The notes beneath the pieces are model-generated. The model worked only from the letters and a program-made list of their open reading frames with translations. It did not search any database and was not told the origin of the DNA. DNA of 64,000 nucleotides, taken from NCBI GenBank assembly GCA_963556495.2, contig OY747721.1, positions 27,730,649 through 27,794,648 on the forward strand, given 5' to 3'. The position numbers were made by a program, and so were the translations under genes. Of this stretch, positions 14,901-24,782 are shown one piece after another. Position 1 is the stretch's first letter, and each line of letters starts with the position of its first letter. Source of the DNA: Valencia hispanica. Its lineage: Eukaryota > Chordata > Actinopteri > Cyprinodontiformes > Valenciidae.

Positions 14901-17900
14901 GGGATGATGTTGTCCACACAGAAGTTTATATAGTCAGTCACACACTCAGTCATGTCATTGATGAGGGGTATAAAAGTATTAAACCCATCAAATGACGACT
15001 TCCTAAATGAGGAATTACTGTTTTTAGCGACTGAGGCATATGGCTCTGACTGAGATGCAGCAGGCAAAAAGACTTCTAGAAAGAAACAAAGCTAAGGGCA
15101 AAGTGTGTCCATCCAATCTGACAGAGTTTGACGTTTCTGGAACCTTTTAAGGAGATTTTCTTAGAATGACTTAACCTGTGAAGGATTGTTGTTGTTTAGC
15201 CAGTCAGTACTGCAGAGTGTGAGCAAAGTTTTTCCTACTTTAAAACTTGTAAGAAACCTTTTGCGCTCAACCATAGCAGATTATCGTTTGAGTAATCTGA
15301 CTATCCTTAGCATAGAAAAGCAGTGTGCCAAAGCAAGAGATTTAGATGCTTTTGTGAAACATTTTGCTGCCCAGCACAACGATCATTGCCTTAAGCTGTC
15401 CTAAGAGATGGCTGAATTAGTCCTGCTCAGTAATTTAAGTTATTTTTCTGAATTTGTCTTCTGTATTTATTCATTTCAGTATTTACCCTAATTTTCGGAC
15501 TATAAGCCCCTACTTTTTTCACAAGCTTTGGACCCTGCGACCTATACAACGATGTGCCTAATTCATAGATTTTTTTTAAACTGGCTAACGGCCTCCGGGG
15601 GGAACTTTAGCAGAAAGCGCAAAAATGAGAGACATGTGGGGAAAGATTATGAGCCGAAAAGACACTACCGGTAGTTTTCATGCACACACCCTCATCATGG
15701 AAAACCCCCAAAGAAATTAATGCTACTTCTAAGTTAAAGGCAATGGAGCTGGCTGTCAAAGAAGGAAACAGAGCTACTGCATGTAAGCTTGACATCAATT
15801 AATCGATGGTGAAACGGAGGAGGCAGCGGAAAGCACTGAGTCAGTGTAAAAAGACGTCATAAGCTTTTAGAGGACATAAAGACACTGAAGTCGAAGATAG
15901 CGACTAAGAGTTTTCTAGTAGGCTAAAGTATGTTTTATTTTCTAACCAGACATGTTACTGTTGTGTTGGTGCCGTACTGCTGATTTTCAGGCAGAGTTTG
16001 ATATAAAAAAAAAAGCACTTCTTAAATAAAAAAATCTTCCGTGTACCGTCTTTCTGTGAAAATATCTCATGTTACAACATGAAAACGTGCAGCTTATATT
16101 CAGGTACACTCAATAGTCTGAAAATTATGGTAGTTATGTATTTATTTAGGTTGTGGGACATTTGTTTTGCTCTGGTAAATCTAAAAAATGTCTGTTACTT
16201 GGAATAGAAAATACCACAAAAAATTGTTTTTTTTAATGAATGTTTTGTTGACTCAATGGACATATAAAGAATTTTCACATACTTCAAAAAAGAGGTCCAG
16301 CATTGGTACTCTTCCTAGAGCTTTAGTCCCTTCCTTGCCCCCCCATGTAGATGTTTCTAGATCTGCCACTGATGCACTCAATTAAATATCATAGATAATG
16401 ACTAAAATTTAGCCAAAAATTAGAATCAGATCTTGTGATTAGCTGAATGTGATAGAACAACCAGGAGCTATTTAAATTTCCAGGGTTTTCAAATCTGTCT
16501 CCATGTATATATTAGCATAATTTGTTACCCATATGACCAGTTTGAGATATTTTACCCTGTTTCTCACATTTTGTTGTTTTTCTTCCAACTTAGGCAACAT
16601 GAAAATAAAAAAACATCTCGAACCATGTGTGGAATTTTACCGGATCGCTTCTTTCCCTCTGAACTCAGGGGAGACTGGCTCGACACACTCGTCTCCACTA
16701 GGAGCGCCGTTCGCCTCCGCATCGTACACTGAACTCACTTCAACGTAGCGCTTTCTGTGTTTGGACCAATAAGATGGCTTCAGGAAGTACAGCATGGACC
16801 TCTTTATCCCAAACTCACCTGCACATCAGAGAAAGGATTTTGACTTGTGTTACTCAACTTTCGCAACTGGATACCATATAGTGTCAATATCACTGGTGCG
16901 GTATAGTTACTTAACAAAATGAAGAACAATGGTCCCAATATTGATCCTTGTGGATCTCCCAAAGTACAGGCATGGTAAAGAAATCATACCATGTATTCAA
17001 ATACACCAAGTGGCAATTGAACAGATAAGATTTTATCTATTGTAACAGACTGTTTAATCAGGTATAGTTCAGAAGGTAAGTGAGCAACACTGAGTAATTT
17101 ACAGTATCAATAGGCTGATGCAAGTCCAGGGACACCGCTCCAACTATGTTTCCTTAGTCTAATAATTGTGTAAGAAAAGAATAAACATATGTTAGAAATT
17201 TTGTTTCTGTTTTTTGCTTTACTCACCAGGCAACACCTGGTCTAAGTAGATAGCCAGCAGGAGGTAAAGAATGCAGTCCAGAGCCAGCATGAGCAGAGGG
17301 ACATAGAGTGGATGAGGTCCATTGGTCAAAGAGGAAAATACAGCACCATCTCCCTGTGCTTCCAGGTAAACCACCTAATGGATAAAAGAAAAACCGATTT
17401 AAAGTCCAGCCTAACTAAAGACAGTGAATTAAGCCCAGAATGTAGGCCTACTGGATCTTTACAATTGTGGAATGGTAAATGGACTGAACTTTTACAGCTC
17501 TTTTCTAGTCATACTGACCCCTCAAAGCGCTTTAGACCGGAGCCACATTCAACCATACGTACTCACAGATGCGCACATATTCATACAGATATGCAGATCG
17601 GTAGGCAATTTGGGGTCAAGTGCCTCACCCAGGGACATATCGAAGCTGGATTCCAACCTATGACCTTCCGATTGCAAGACAACTACTCTACCCACTCTAG
17701 CCACAGCTGGAAGCAATGAACTCTCCATTAGCACTCTAAGAGATGGCAGATATTAAACGTCTTTCATGCATGTGGAAAATGTGTGCGTAGTAGGGCTGCA
17801 CGATTAACCTTTATCGCATCGATATTGAGGTTTTAACTCCTGCGATAACCTAACCTCAGGAGGCTGAGATTTTTTCCCGCCCCTGACATTTGAGTGACAA

Positions 17901-20900
17901 ACCTATTCACCAATCAGAATGGTTGAGTCTCACATTCCTCGCTTGCTGGCCAATCAGAAACAGTGATGGGAAACAAGGTTGTATGCAGAGCAGTGTTGCC
18001 AACTTGACGACGTTGTCACTATATTTAGCAACTTTTCCGACCCCCATGGCAACGTTTTTTTCTCAAAAAGTGACTAGTGACAAATCTAGCGGCTTTTCCA
18101 TGTCTTGCTAGAGACTTTTGGCGACTTGTTCAATGTGAAAGCCAAATGTATTTCTCACTGTTCTCAGCGGGTAGCGGGAGAGGAACCTGGCTGCAGATCT
18201 CTGCTGTCAGTCTCTCTCTGCTGCTGCGCTCAGGTTGCCAACCGTCCCGTAAAAAACGGAATCGACCCGTATTCAAAGAAAATATTATGCGCTCCGTATT
18301 AAGATGAGAAGTAACGCGATTTGTCCCGTATTTCAGCTAGAATGAAAAGACAAAGCTGGAGTTATTCTATGTCTTTACGCTGTGCAGCTGCCTCGTCTTT
18401 TCTCATTCTCTCCCCTCCCTCTCGTGTTGCTCCTTCAATCATGAAACTGATCAACGATCAGCTGATTGGCTTTTCTGTCGCAGTCCCATTTCTGTTTGTT
18501 TATCGCGGACTTTTAGCAGATAGAGGAAACCAGTGGGTGTCGAGCTAAACAACAGCAGCAGGTTTAAGCTTGATAAACTGTTAGAATTGATTTAGTATTA
18601 CTTTCTGATGTTTGCTGAAGCCACAGCCGTAACAGCTGGTGGTCATGATATCGGTTTGGATATGTGGTGAGATGGAAACATGAAGATGAAACCAGGAGAT
18701 GTTCTTACTGAATCATCAGAGCTGAACAGGTGATGGAGAAACAGGTTTACCTTTTAGGTGACATGAATGAGTTGAAGGGAAGTTATAAACTGTTTCTGAG
18801 AGACAAATAACAACAGGATCATTTTATGTAGCTGGTAACTGCAGGGGCGGCTCTAGCAAAGTTTTGCCCGGGGGCCAGGTAGGGCATTAACAGGAAAAGG
18901 GGGTCACAGATAAATACTTTTCTTATTCTCATTTAAAATGTCTAGCTTTTAATAAATAATTATCTGAATCTTACAACCAATTGGATGTAGTGGTCATAAA
19001 TCCTTTATCGTATACAGCAAATATTAAGTCTAATACAGTATCCTACTAAGCTATAGTACTTTTTCCTTTGGGAAGGTACCATCTGTGCAGTCTGCAGTTC
19101 TGTCAAAGAAAGATGTTGAATCTACTTTATTATAGAAAAATAATTCATTTCTGTGCATTTGTTTTACACGCGCATTAAATTAAAGTCGATTAGGTCGATT
19201 AAGCATCATGAGGCGGAGGGTGGGGGGTGGTTCCTTATTCTTTTTGCTGGGAGTTGGCAACCCTACTGCCAGGTTACTACGTCTCATCTTGCAGAAGGCT
19301 GGATAAGGTCTTGTTTTTAATTATTGTCATTTATTTTAAAATGTGTGCAATATAACAGTTTCATGTTTAGTAAATGGCAGTGGACTGCAGAAAATTTTGT
19401 TTTCTGATTGTAAATCTAAATCTAATAAGAGTTCGTTTTGTGTTTTTCAATGGCAAAGATTCGTCAATAAAAAAAAAAAAAAAAAAGCTACCTGTTTAAG
19501 TTAATTTCCATTATGTCTTATTATTCTTTGGTTTTTAGGTTCAGGTATTTAATAATTACGAAGCATTGAACAATCTCATTACCTCAATCACTATGTAGTT
19601 TATATTAAGAGATTTTTCAGGTTCAACAGCAGACAAAAGCCAGAAGAGGGCCCTGGCCACATACATATTTTTTAGGTTATTGTATATTGTTCGCATGTGT
19701 GTCAAGTTGTACAAGACTGTGTTGTAAAAGTAACAATATATTTCATTCATAATTTTAGTTTTATGAACCTAAAAGTATCTAAAGTAAAAATCGAAAATCG
19801 CATCGCAATCGCAATATTTGTCAGAAAAACCGCAATTAGTTTTTTTTGTCAAAATCGTGCAACCCTAGTGCGTAGTGAAGTGGGATTGTGGTGAAATGTG
19901 TGTAGCTAACCTGTGCCATCCCAATTGAGAAAGCACTGGGAGAGAGCAGACAGAGAAGCCAAACCAGCGGCTGTGGGAAGTCCCGGATCAGCACGGTGAA
20001 CAACGACATGCAGCCGAACACCACCGTCAGCATGGAGCCCACAGTGCTGGCAAACTTCGGCTTTTTAAACAATGGCGTCAACATGAAGGAGAAAAAGATC
20101 TGCGAAAGAGAAAAATAATAACGGTCTAGATCTTACAATACATGACACTGTAATACATGGGTGTCAAACTCCAATCCAACAGGTTTTGTTGGACCTAGGC
20201 ACACATCTAAAAGTTGCTGAACACCGGCCCTCGAGGAGTGGAGCTCGACACCCCCTGGTGCAATGTAACGGCTTTAAAAAGCACCAGAAACCCCCCCCCC
20301 CCCCCAAAAAACAGTTATCTATTTTTAACTACAGTTTGATTCAGATATACACTGTAGGTTAAAATTTATTACTATTAAGACAGGCAGAAATCACACTCTA
20401 TGCAGATGACTCACAGATGATATTCCATAAAGGAAGATGAGGAAAAAGATGACAAAAAAGTCACTGTTAGGGAACAGTGCGGTGTATGTGGCGATGATGG
20501 CCATCAGGATGGACATGGCAGTCACCAGAGCAGCATACAGAAGGCCCCATGATAACCTGTCGGAGAGCACAAGAACTCAAACACTTGCATACTCATTTTA
20601 AAAACGGATCATTCCACATCAGGAACGTACGACCAGATGCCTCACCAGAAGGCCGTGTTGTACAGCCCCATCATGGTCATTGTGTCTTTCAGTCGATGTT
20701 CCTTCTCGGCCGCCACGTTGACGATGAGGAAAGTGACGAAGGGTGTGAAGGCCAGCACCAGGTAGATGGAGATGAGGGCATGGGGAAACTTGTGTACTTC
20801 CACGGAGGCAGGCTGACCCATCATCACCACCTTTAAATCCAGCTCGTTCCGCACTACCCGTTTGGTCTGGATCTGCATGCAAATTCATGACCACAAGGAG

Positions 20901-23900
20901 CGTGAAAATAGCTTGAAACTAGAAAATGTCTTTAGAGTTATTTAAAAATGTTTACATGAATTATAACAAGGTATGCCCTTTATAAACATTTTCTAATATA
21001 AAAGTTGCATGTCTTTTTTTTTTAAACATGCTTCACTGTTCTTCTGGAGGACAATGACATCCAGCGACATCTCACCTGGATGATAGCTGCATCAATCAGA
21101 GACTGGAGGCGGGTAAAACCAGACAGCCAATAATTAGCAGCTCTGCATTTCAACAAGCTGCTGTAACAGCTGGCTAAAGGGAGAAAAACAGGAAGAACAA
21201 GCAAAATTCATCTCCTCTACTTATGGATTTTCAATCTTTGTTGTGGTCCGAACTAAAGAGAGTTATGCATTGTATGTTCATCCTCAGAAGAGATAAAATA
21301 ATGGCTCATCAGTTATTTACCAATGGACTCTGTGTAATCACTCGGCAGGGGCAGCTTGTTGTGCGGAAAGCGCAGTCTGTAAGATGTGGCGGAGCTGTCT
21401 AAGAACACCACACCGATGTAGCTGGACGGTTCGTACAGGCTGGCGTTCTCCAGGTCCTCCTCGCTGGTGAACATCTCCAGACGGTCCTGCACATCTGCGA
21501 AGACAAAAAGTATAAACTATCATGGTTCGGTGCCACTATTTTATCTTCTGGCCTCCTCTGAATGCAGACAAACAGATGGAAATCTTACAGTAAGCTATGA
21601 CTTACTTATTAAATGGGCCACGTCCTCCATGATGTGACTGGTGACGTTAGTGATGGGTGTGTAGCCCAGGCCTTTGATGTTCTGGAAGAAGTCCTCATTC
21701 TCCAGCTCCACCGTGCTGATGCCTCCATAATAAACATGAGGGTTCAGTGTGCTGATGAGAATAAGGAGACCCAGGAGCAGCAGAGGCAGGATCAGCTCCT
21801 GAACACACACACACACGGAACCTCCTGACAATCTATTCAAAGGATAAAGCATAAACTCCTGCATGAGGGAAATCACTTAAATTGAAAGGCTTCCTTCAAA
21901 GTTTTGTAACAACTACTACCCTAAATAAGCTAAGTTAAAAAAAAATTGACTGTTTCACAAAAAACTAAAAAAAAAAAAAAAAAAAAAACAGTACTGAACT
22001 TCCAAATGTAAAACAAATTGCAAGGTGTTAAATGACAGGAAAAAACTGAACAGAACCAAAAGAAAGTTGTTTTTTTAACCAGAAAGTCCTAGCACTGTGT
22101 TCATATAAAAAGACTGATTGAAATTATGACAGGTTAATGATAAATGATACAGCTATACACTTCATGCCACCTTGCATTATGGATTTCTAATGCAGGATCT
22201 CATTAACAAAACCCGTTCCTGCCTACAACTGAAGTGAAACATATCCACATTGGATTTGATGTCTTTCTTATGCTCTGCTATTTCTGTGAGATAAACCAGA
22301 CAGGCAGTCCTGATCATAGGGTTTATTTTAATGGCTGTTCCCCAGATATCTTATGTTCCTTAATTTATAGCACTCAGATGAAAAGTAACTTGAATCCCAA
22401 GTGTCACATTTCAGGGGAAATGCTTTTCTACTCATCTCTAACAGATGTATGAGCTGTAGTACTAAAGTCCTGTGGTTTAATCAGAAATGCAATAATTTGT
22501 TGTGGACTCTGAACTGCATCACAGCGGACAAACCATACTCATTGTAACGACAAACATTTAATATAATCTCAAATCATAACATTTTGCATGTGAACACTTC
22601 CCTACCCTTGAAACACCTTGAACTATTGCACAATTCCACAGCTTTAAACACCATTGTTTAAGAATTTGATGGAGCCGGGAACAAACTGTTTGTGCTTGCA
22701 GCGGGGGACTTGATATCGTGGATCAGAGAGCAGGAGGTGGTTTTTCTGTGTAGAGAATTCATGAGAGGTCATTCATTATCCTCAGTGCCTGTCTGAGGAG
22801 AGGGGGACTCGTGTTTCTTTCTCCCAGTCACTTTCACGGCAATATTTTCCAGAAGAGCCAGCTTTGACTTTTTTTAGGCCATAAGGTTGCCACACCATGC
22901 TGACACCCCATATCTAACAACACTTTGAAGTAAAGCCTCAAGGAACATGAGGAGCTCCCACACGATTGGTGTCTTTGCAGCATTTAGCTGCTGGTTGGGA
23001 GCAGGACTGCGGTGACAAACTGAACCACATAAAAGATATCCAGTATGCTTAAATCTAGAGTCAGTGCTTGTGACACACTTTTCCTATGTTGATATGTATA
23101 CTTATGTAGTGAAAAACACACAATATTGTGGTTCTACGCAGGAGGAACTCAAGTCCTGTAACATCTTAGAGGCATGCGTGTTGCTTTTGCAATCACAATG
23201 TCCTGCTGCGTCACGACCAGGTACGTTACTTTTGCCGTGATCAGCTGAATTATTCAGCAAGTAGGACAAGCAGTCAGTTTCACCTCCAGTTGCAAGAAAC
23301 CGACAAGCTAGGAGATTGAAAGTTGTTCTATGCAGACACAAGCACAAAATGAGATAAAGTAATAATATTATCGGATCATTGATCCAATATTTGAGTCACA
23401 GTTGCAGCAATACTGCAGCAGCCACACACACACACACACGTCCGGCGAGTTGCGGCGTTCATGTGGCAGAATTTCAAAATGTCCAGATAATGTCTTTTTG
23501 GTGATCAAATTGTGAATGGTAAGCGGTCAAATGTGTAGAAAGGTAACGGGATATATGTATCCTTTAGTGGCATTGCGCCTTCCTACCCCACTAAAATGAA
23601 ACACGGATATGTAAGTCCAATGGGGGATTAATAAATCCCATTAACTCTACCGCTAAAGTGTTTTGTGCGAGCACTTAACCCGTACTTTAAATGTCTTTTT
23701 TTTTTCTCTGATTGGACAGGAACTTTTGTTGGAAAGATGAATTATTGATATGTAAAAGATGATTTAGCTCAACTGAGACAAGCAGACTATTTTTTTTTTT
23801 TTTACAATGTTTTTTTTATTGAAACCAAGTGTCTATAATAAACTTTACTGTTTCACACCACTAGGTTGATTTTAAATCCCTGGCCCAATTCCAGGTGGCA

Positions 23901-24720
23901 GCAACAATAAAGGTTATCATTCCTGGTAAGAAATTAACAAAACATTTTTATCTGAGGCAGACCATGAAAGCTCTTAACGGCGAGTTCAAAGCTGCTATGC
24001 TAAGACATAAAAAATGTACCAGTGCAACTTACAGCCAAGTTAAAAATGCATGGCCTTACAAAGAGGAAATGGAAGCATGAGGGAGCAACAAACAAGTTTT
24101 CATTCTACTATATATCGAGTTGGGATTTTGCTGCTGCTGCTGCTGCTGCTAAAAAGCAATTTTAAGGTGTGTCAAGTCACAGCACAAAAAAGCAATAAAA
24201 ATAAAAAAAATCTTCAAAAGGCTTCTTAACTATAAATGAGGATGGAAAAACATAGAAATCCTGGCAAACAAGACTATGGTGTGCTGGCAGTGTGGATAGA
24301 GCAGATTGCAACTCTGGAGTAAAACAAATACACTCGGATGCCAGAGGTGAATTTTTGGGAAGCGGTCTGATTTTTAGAGTTTACTGAAAGACTTTGTGGA
24401 TTTAATGGGAAATTACATTTTAAAACCATGTTAAAATAAGCAATCATGTTACCTTAATTTCTTACTACTTAGAATGCAGCTGTTATCGTAAATACACAGA
24501 TGTTTCCCCGCTTCTTTTAAGTATATTTAGTTTCTTCCAAGTTAGTTGTAGAGTATTGAAAAAGCTATCCAAAAGTAAAAATAAACCTGAGGTCAGCAGA
24601 ACAGAAAGTAAATACCTGGAGGCTCTGCTGCTTGGTCCTCCATTTGATGAGCAGATTCTTGTAGAGAAGGCTTCGTGTTTGCGGCCAAACTCCAGCATCT
24701 CTTCTAAACACTGGCTGCAT
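257..24720 (-). CDS. abca5: ABC transporter A family member 5 (36 coding exons, last exon off the left edge)
   Basis: Full-size ABCA lipid transporter; mammalian ABCA5 acts in late endosomes/lysosomes in cholesterol and sphingolipid handling. Exons in transcript order: 24616-24720, 21606-21798, 21321-21494, 21076-21173, 20646-20872, 20415-20556, 19911-20099, 17227-17374, 16641-16818, 12091-12149, 11675-11961, 11021-11140, 9866-10004, 8606-8696, 8304-8443, 8107-8226, 7819-8020, 6650-6816, 6441-6568, 6211-6348, 6017-6130, 4288-4458, 4088-4201, 3837-3974, 3264-3332, 3084-3163, 2862-2985, 2606-2723, 2374-2465, 1702-1877, 1453-1528, 1248-1342, 1017-1136, 781-933, 414-493, 257-312. All borders are GT-AG and phases agree, giving 1607 codons without a stop, against about 1640 residues in human ABCA5. 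Start chosen at 24720 because [16 protein letters not shown] aligns with the family N-terminus; an in-frame ATG at 24738 is the alternative. The short C-terminal exon after STLEQ is not in the window. ABCA5 rather than ABCA6/8/9/10 because NBD1 ([20 protein letters not shown]) matches ABCA5 closely. Confidence 0.95.
3084..8020 (-). other. abca5: abca5 second transmembrane half
   Basis: Exons 7819-8020 to 3084-3163 encode the second membrane domain. A first span ([17 protein letters not shown]) in exon 6650-6816 is followed by an extracytoplasmic loop (6441-6568, 6211-6348) and a span cluster in 6017-6130, 4288-4458, 4088-4201, 3837-3974, 3264-3332 and 3084-3163. The ABCA5-like motif [19 protein letters not shown] is in exon 4288-4458. 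Relative to human ABCA5 the segment between exons 3837-3974 and 3084-3163 is a few residues shorter and poorly conserved. The 1.55-kb intron 4459-6016 holds nothing I can identify beyond AT-rich sequence. Confidence 0.9.
7036..7586 (-). repeat. hAT-like repeat fragment in abca5 intron
   Basis: Read on the minus strand, this begins TAGGGCTGTCAAAATGAACG and runs through GCGTTAA-rich sequence of the kind found at ends of widespread fish hAT-type nonautonomous elements. The opposite end, around 7036-7090, has matching TTAATTAA-rich sequence but no clean terminal repeat, so the element seems eroded. There is no coding capacity. Confidence 0.4.
10275..10874. mobile_element. MITE-like element with 17-bp perfect terminal inverted repeats
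   Basis: The left end GGGGTCTCATTTATAAA (10275-10291) is the exact reverse complement of the right end (10858-10874), and similarity continues inward imperfectly. It is about 600 bp, lies in an abca5 intron and has no plausible transposase. Termini of this type resemble PIF/Harbinger-derived MITEs of fish, but that assignment is from memory and no clear target-site duplication is seen. Confidence 0.6.
10905..10972. repeat. SINE/LINE tail fragment
   Basis: A short block with GTATAGCGCTTTTTCAG and CAAAGCGCTTCACAAAG, the AGCGCTT-rich tail module shared by tRNA-derived SINEs of fish and seen again near 63590-63638 and 59615-59660. It lacks a tRNA-like head, so it is a fragment. Confidence 0.45.
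12928..15075 (-). mobile_element. 5'-truncated Rex1/CR1-like LINE with decayed reverse transcriptase
   Basis: Non-LTR retrotransposon in the intron between abca5 exons 12091-12149 and 16641-16818, same orientation as the gene. The minus strand encodes endonuclease-to-RT linker and RT in pieces: 15067-14786, 14675-14085 and 14101-13265. RT landmarks include [28 protein letters not shown], the catalytic-region variant [10 protein letters not shown] (family FADD), [15 protein letters not shown] and [10 protein letters not shown]. Frameshifts near 14820 (after a T-rich run) and 14095 and a stop at 13265 break the frame; the C-terminal part continues at 13218-13006. The 3' end is an AATAAAG motif followed by an (AATTG)n tail at 12928-12951, the hallmark of this LINE type. 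No 5' UTR or endonuclease is present. Confidence 0.85.
15484..16132. mobile_element. MITE-like element with imperfect terminal inverted repeats
   Basis: The left end TACCCTAATTTTCGGACTAT and the right end (reverse complement TACCATAATTTTCAGACTAT) form a 20-bp imperfect inverted pair. The internal text (colour-like motif TATAAGCCCCTACTTTTTTC) is a widely dispersed fish repeat. About 650 bp, no transposase. Superfamily not assigned. Confidence 0.5.
17466..17708 (-). repeat. tRNA-derived SINE, minus strand
   Basis: On the minus strand the sequence starts at about 17708 with a tRNA-like A box (GGCTAGAGTGGGTAGAGTAG) and a B box (GGTTGGAATCC), then a tRNA-unrelated body with the CTGGGTGAGGCACTTGACC module and an AAAGCGCTTT tail. 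The same module order is seen in the SINE at 63394-63638. It lies in the abca5 intron beside exon 17227-17374. Confidence 0.7.
17791..19867. mobile_element. Nonautonomous hAT-type transposon with perfect 8-bp target duplication
   Basis: The left terminus TAGGGCTGCACGATT and right terminus AATCGTGCAACCCTA are inverted repeats (one mismatch). The element is flanked on both sides by GTGCGTAG (17783-17790 and 19868-19875), an exact 8-bp target-site duplication as expected of hAT elements. Subterminal sequences (ATCGCATCGATA, AATCGCATCGCAATCGCAAT) fit this class. It is 2077 bp, lies in an abca5 intron, and no transposase reading frame is visible; it carries an apparent nested element (18231-19265). 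Confidence 0.85.
18231..19265. mobile_element. Putative second transposon nested in the hAT element
   Basis: The inner pair AGGTTGCCAACC (about 18232-18243) and GAGTTGGCAACCCT (19251-19264) are inverted repeats of a known style for fish hAT-like elements. A conserved-looking GGGGCGGCTCTAGC block at about 18844 belongs to another dispersed repeat. The 8-bp flanks agree only partly, so nesting is an inference; the region could also be the natural interior of the outer element. Confidence 0.4.
20159..20253. repeat. Short palindromic MITE-like repeat
   Basis: About 95 bp starting GGGTGTCAAACTCCAATCC and ending with its approximate inverted copy (GGAGTGGAGCTCGACACCC), a dispersed fish palindrome with a central GGCCCTCGAGGA. 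It lies in the short abca5 intron between exons 19911-20099 and 20415-20556 and is followed by a C homopolymer at 20289-20305. Confidence 0.55.
22625..22990 (-). mobile_element. LINE reverse-transcriptase C-terminal remnant
   Basis: Translated on the minus strand this degenerate stretch resembles the C-terminal region of Rex1/CR1-like LINE proteins (pieces such as [25 protein letters not shown] and [10 protein letters not shown]), with stops and frameshifts between. It sits in the 2.8-kb abca5 intron between coding exons 1 and 2. No 3' tail is recognisable. Confidence 0.45.
24131..24150. repeat. Short (CTG)n microsatellite
   Basis: Six to seven uninterrupted CTG units in an abca5 intron. It is noncoding here. 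Other simple repeats nearby are an (AC)n run at about 23428-23439 and A/T homopolymers. Confidence 0.85.
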
Positions 24721-24782
24721 ACTGCCAGCATTCCTCATGTGGATGACGTACGGACGGGATGTGTCACTAAGGCTGGCCTCAG

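Larger units (their letters stand above)
16641..24720 (-). other. abca5: abca5 first transmembrane half
   Basis: The first nine coding exons hold a first membrane span just after the N-terminus ([16 protein letters not shown], exon 21606-21798), a large extracytoplasmic loop (exons 21321-21494 and 21076-21173), and then a cluster of spans in exons 20646-20872, 20415-20556, 19911-20099 and 17227-17374. Landmarks shared with ABCA5 are the loop motif [10 protein letters not shown], the segment [19 protein letters not shown] before the membrane block, and LTPLFKKPK. Exon 16641-16818 is the linker to NBD1 and contains [11 protein letters not shown]. The intron 17375-19910 is enlarged by a hAT element and a SINE. 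Confidence 0.9.

Noticed and set aside
23895..24080. 61-codon plus-strand frame [13 protein letters not shown]
   Set aside because: No start context, splice partner or family recognised, and it lies within an abca5 intron in opposite orientation; possibly a repeat remnant but not supportable.
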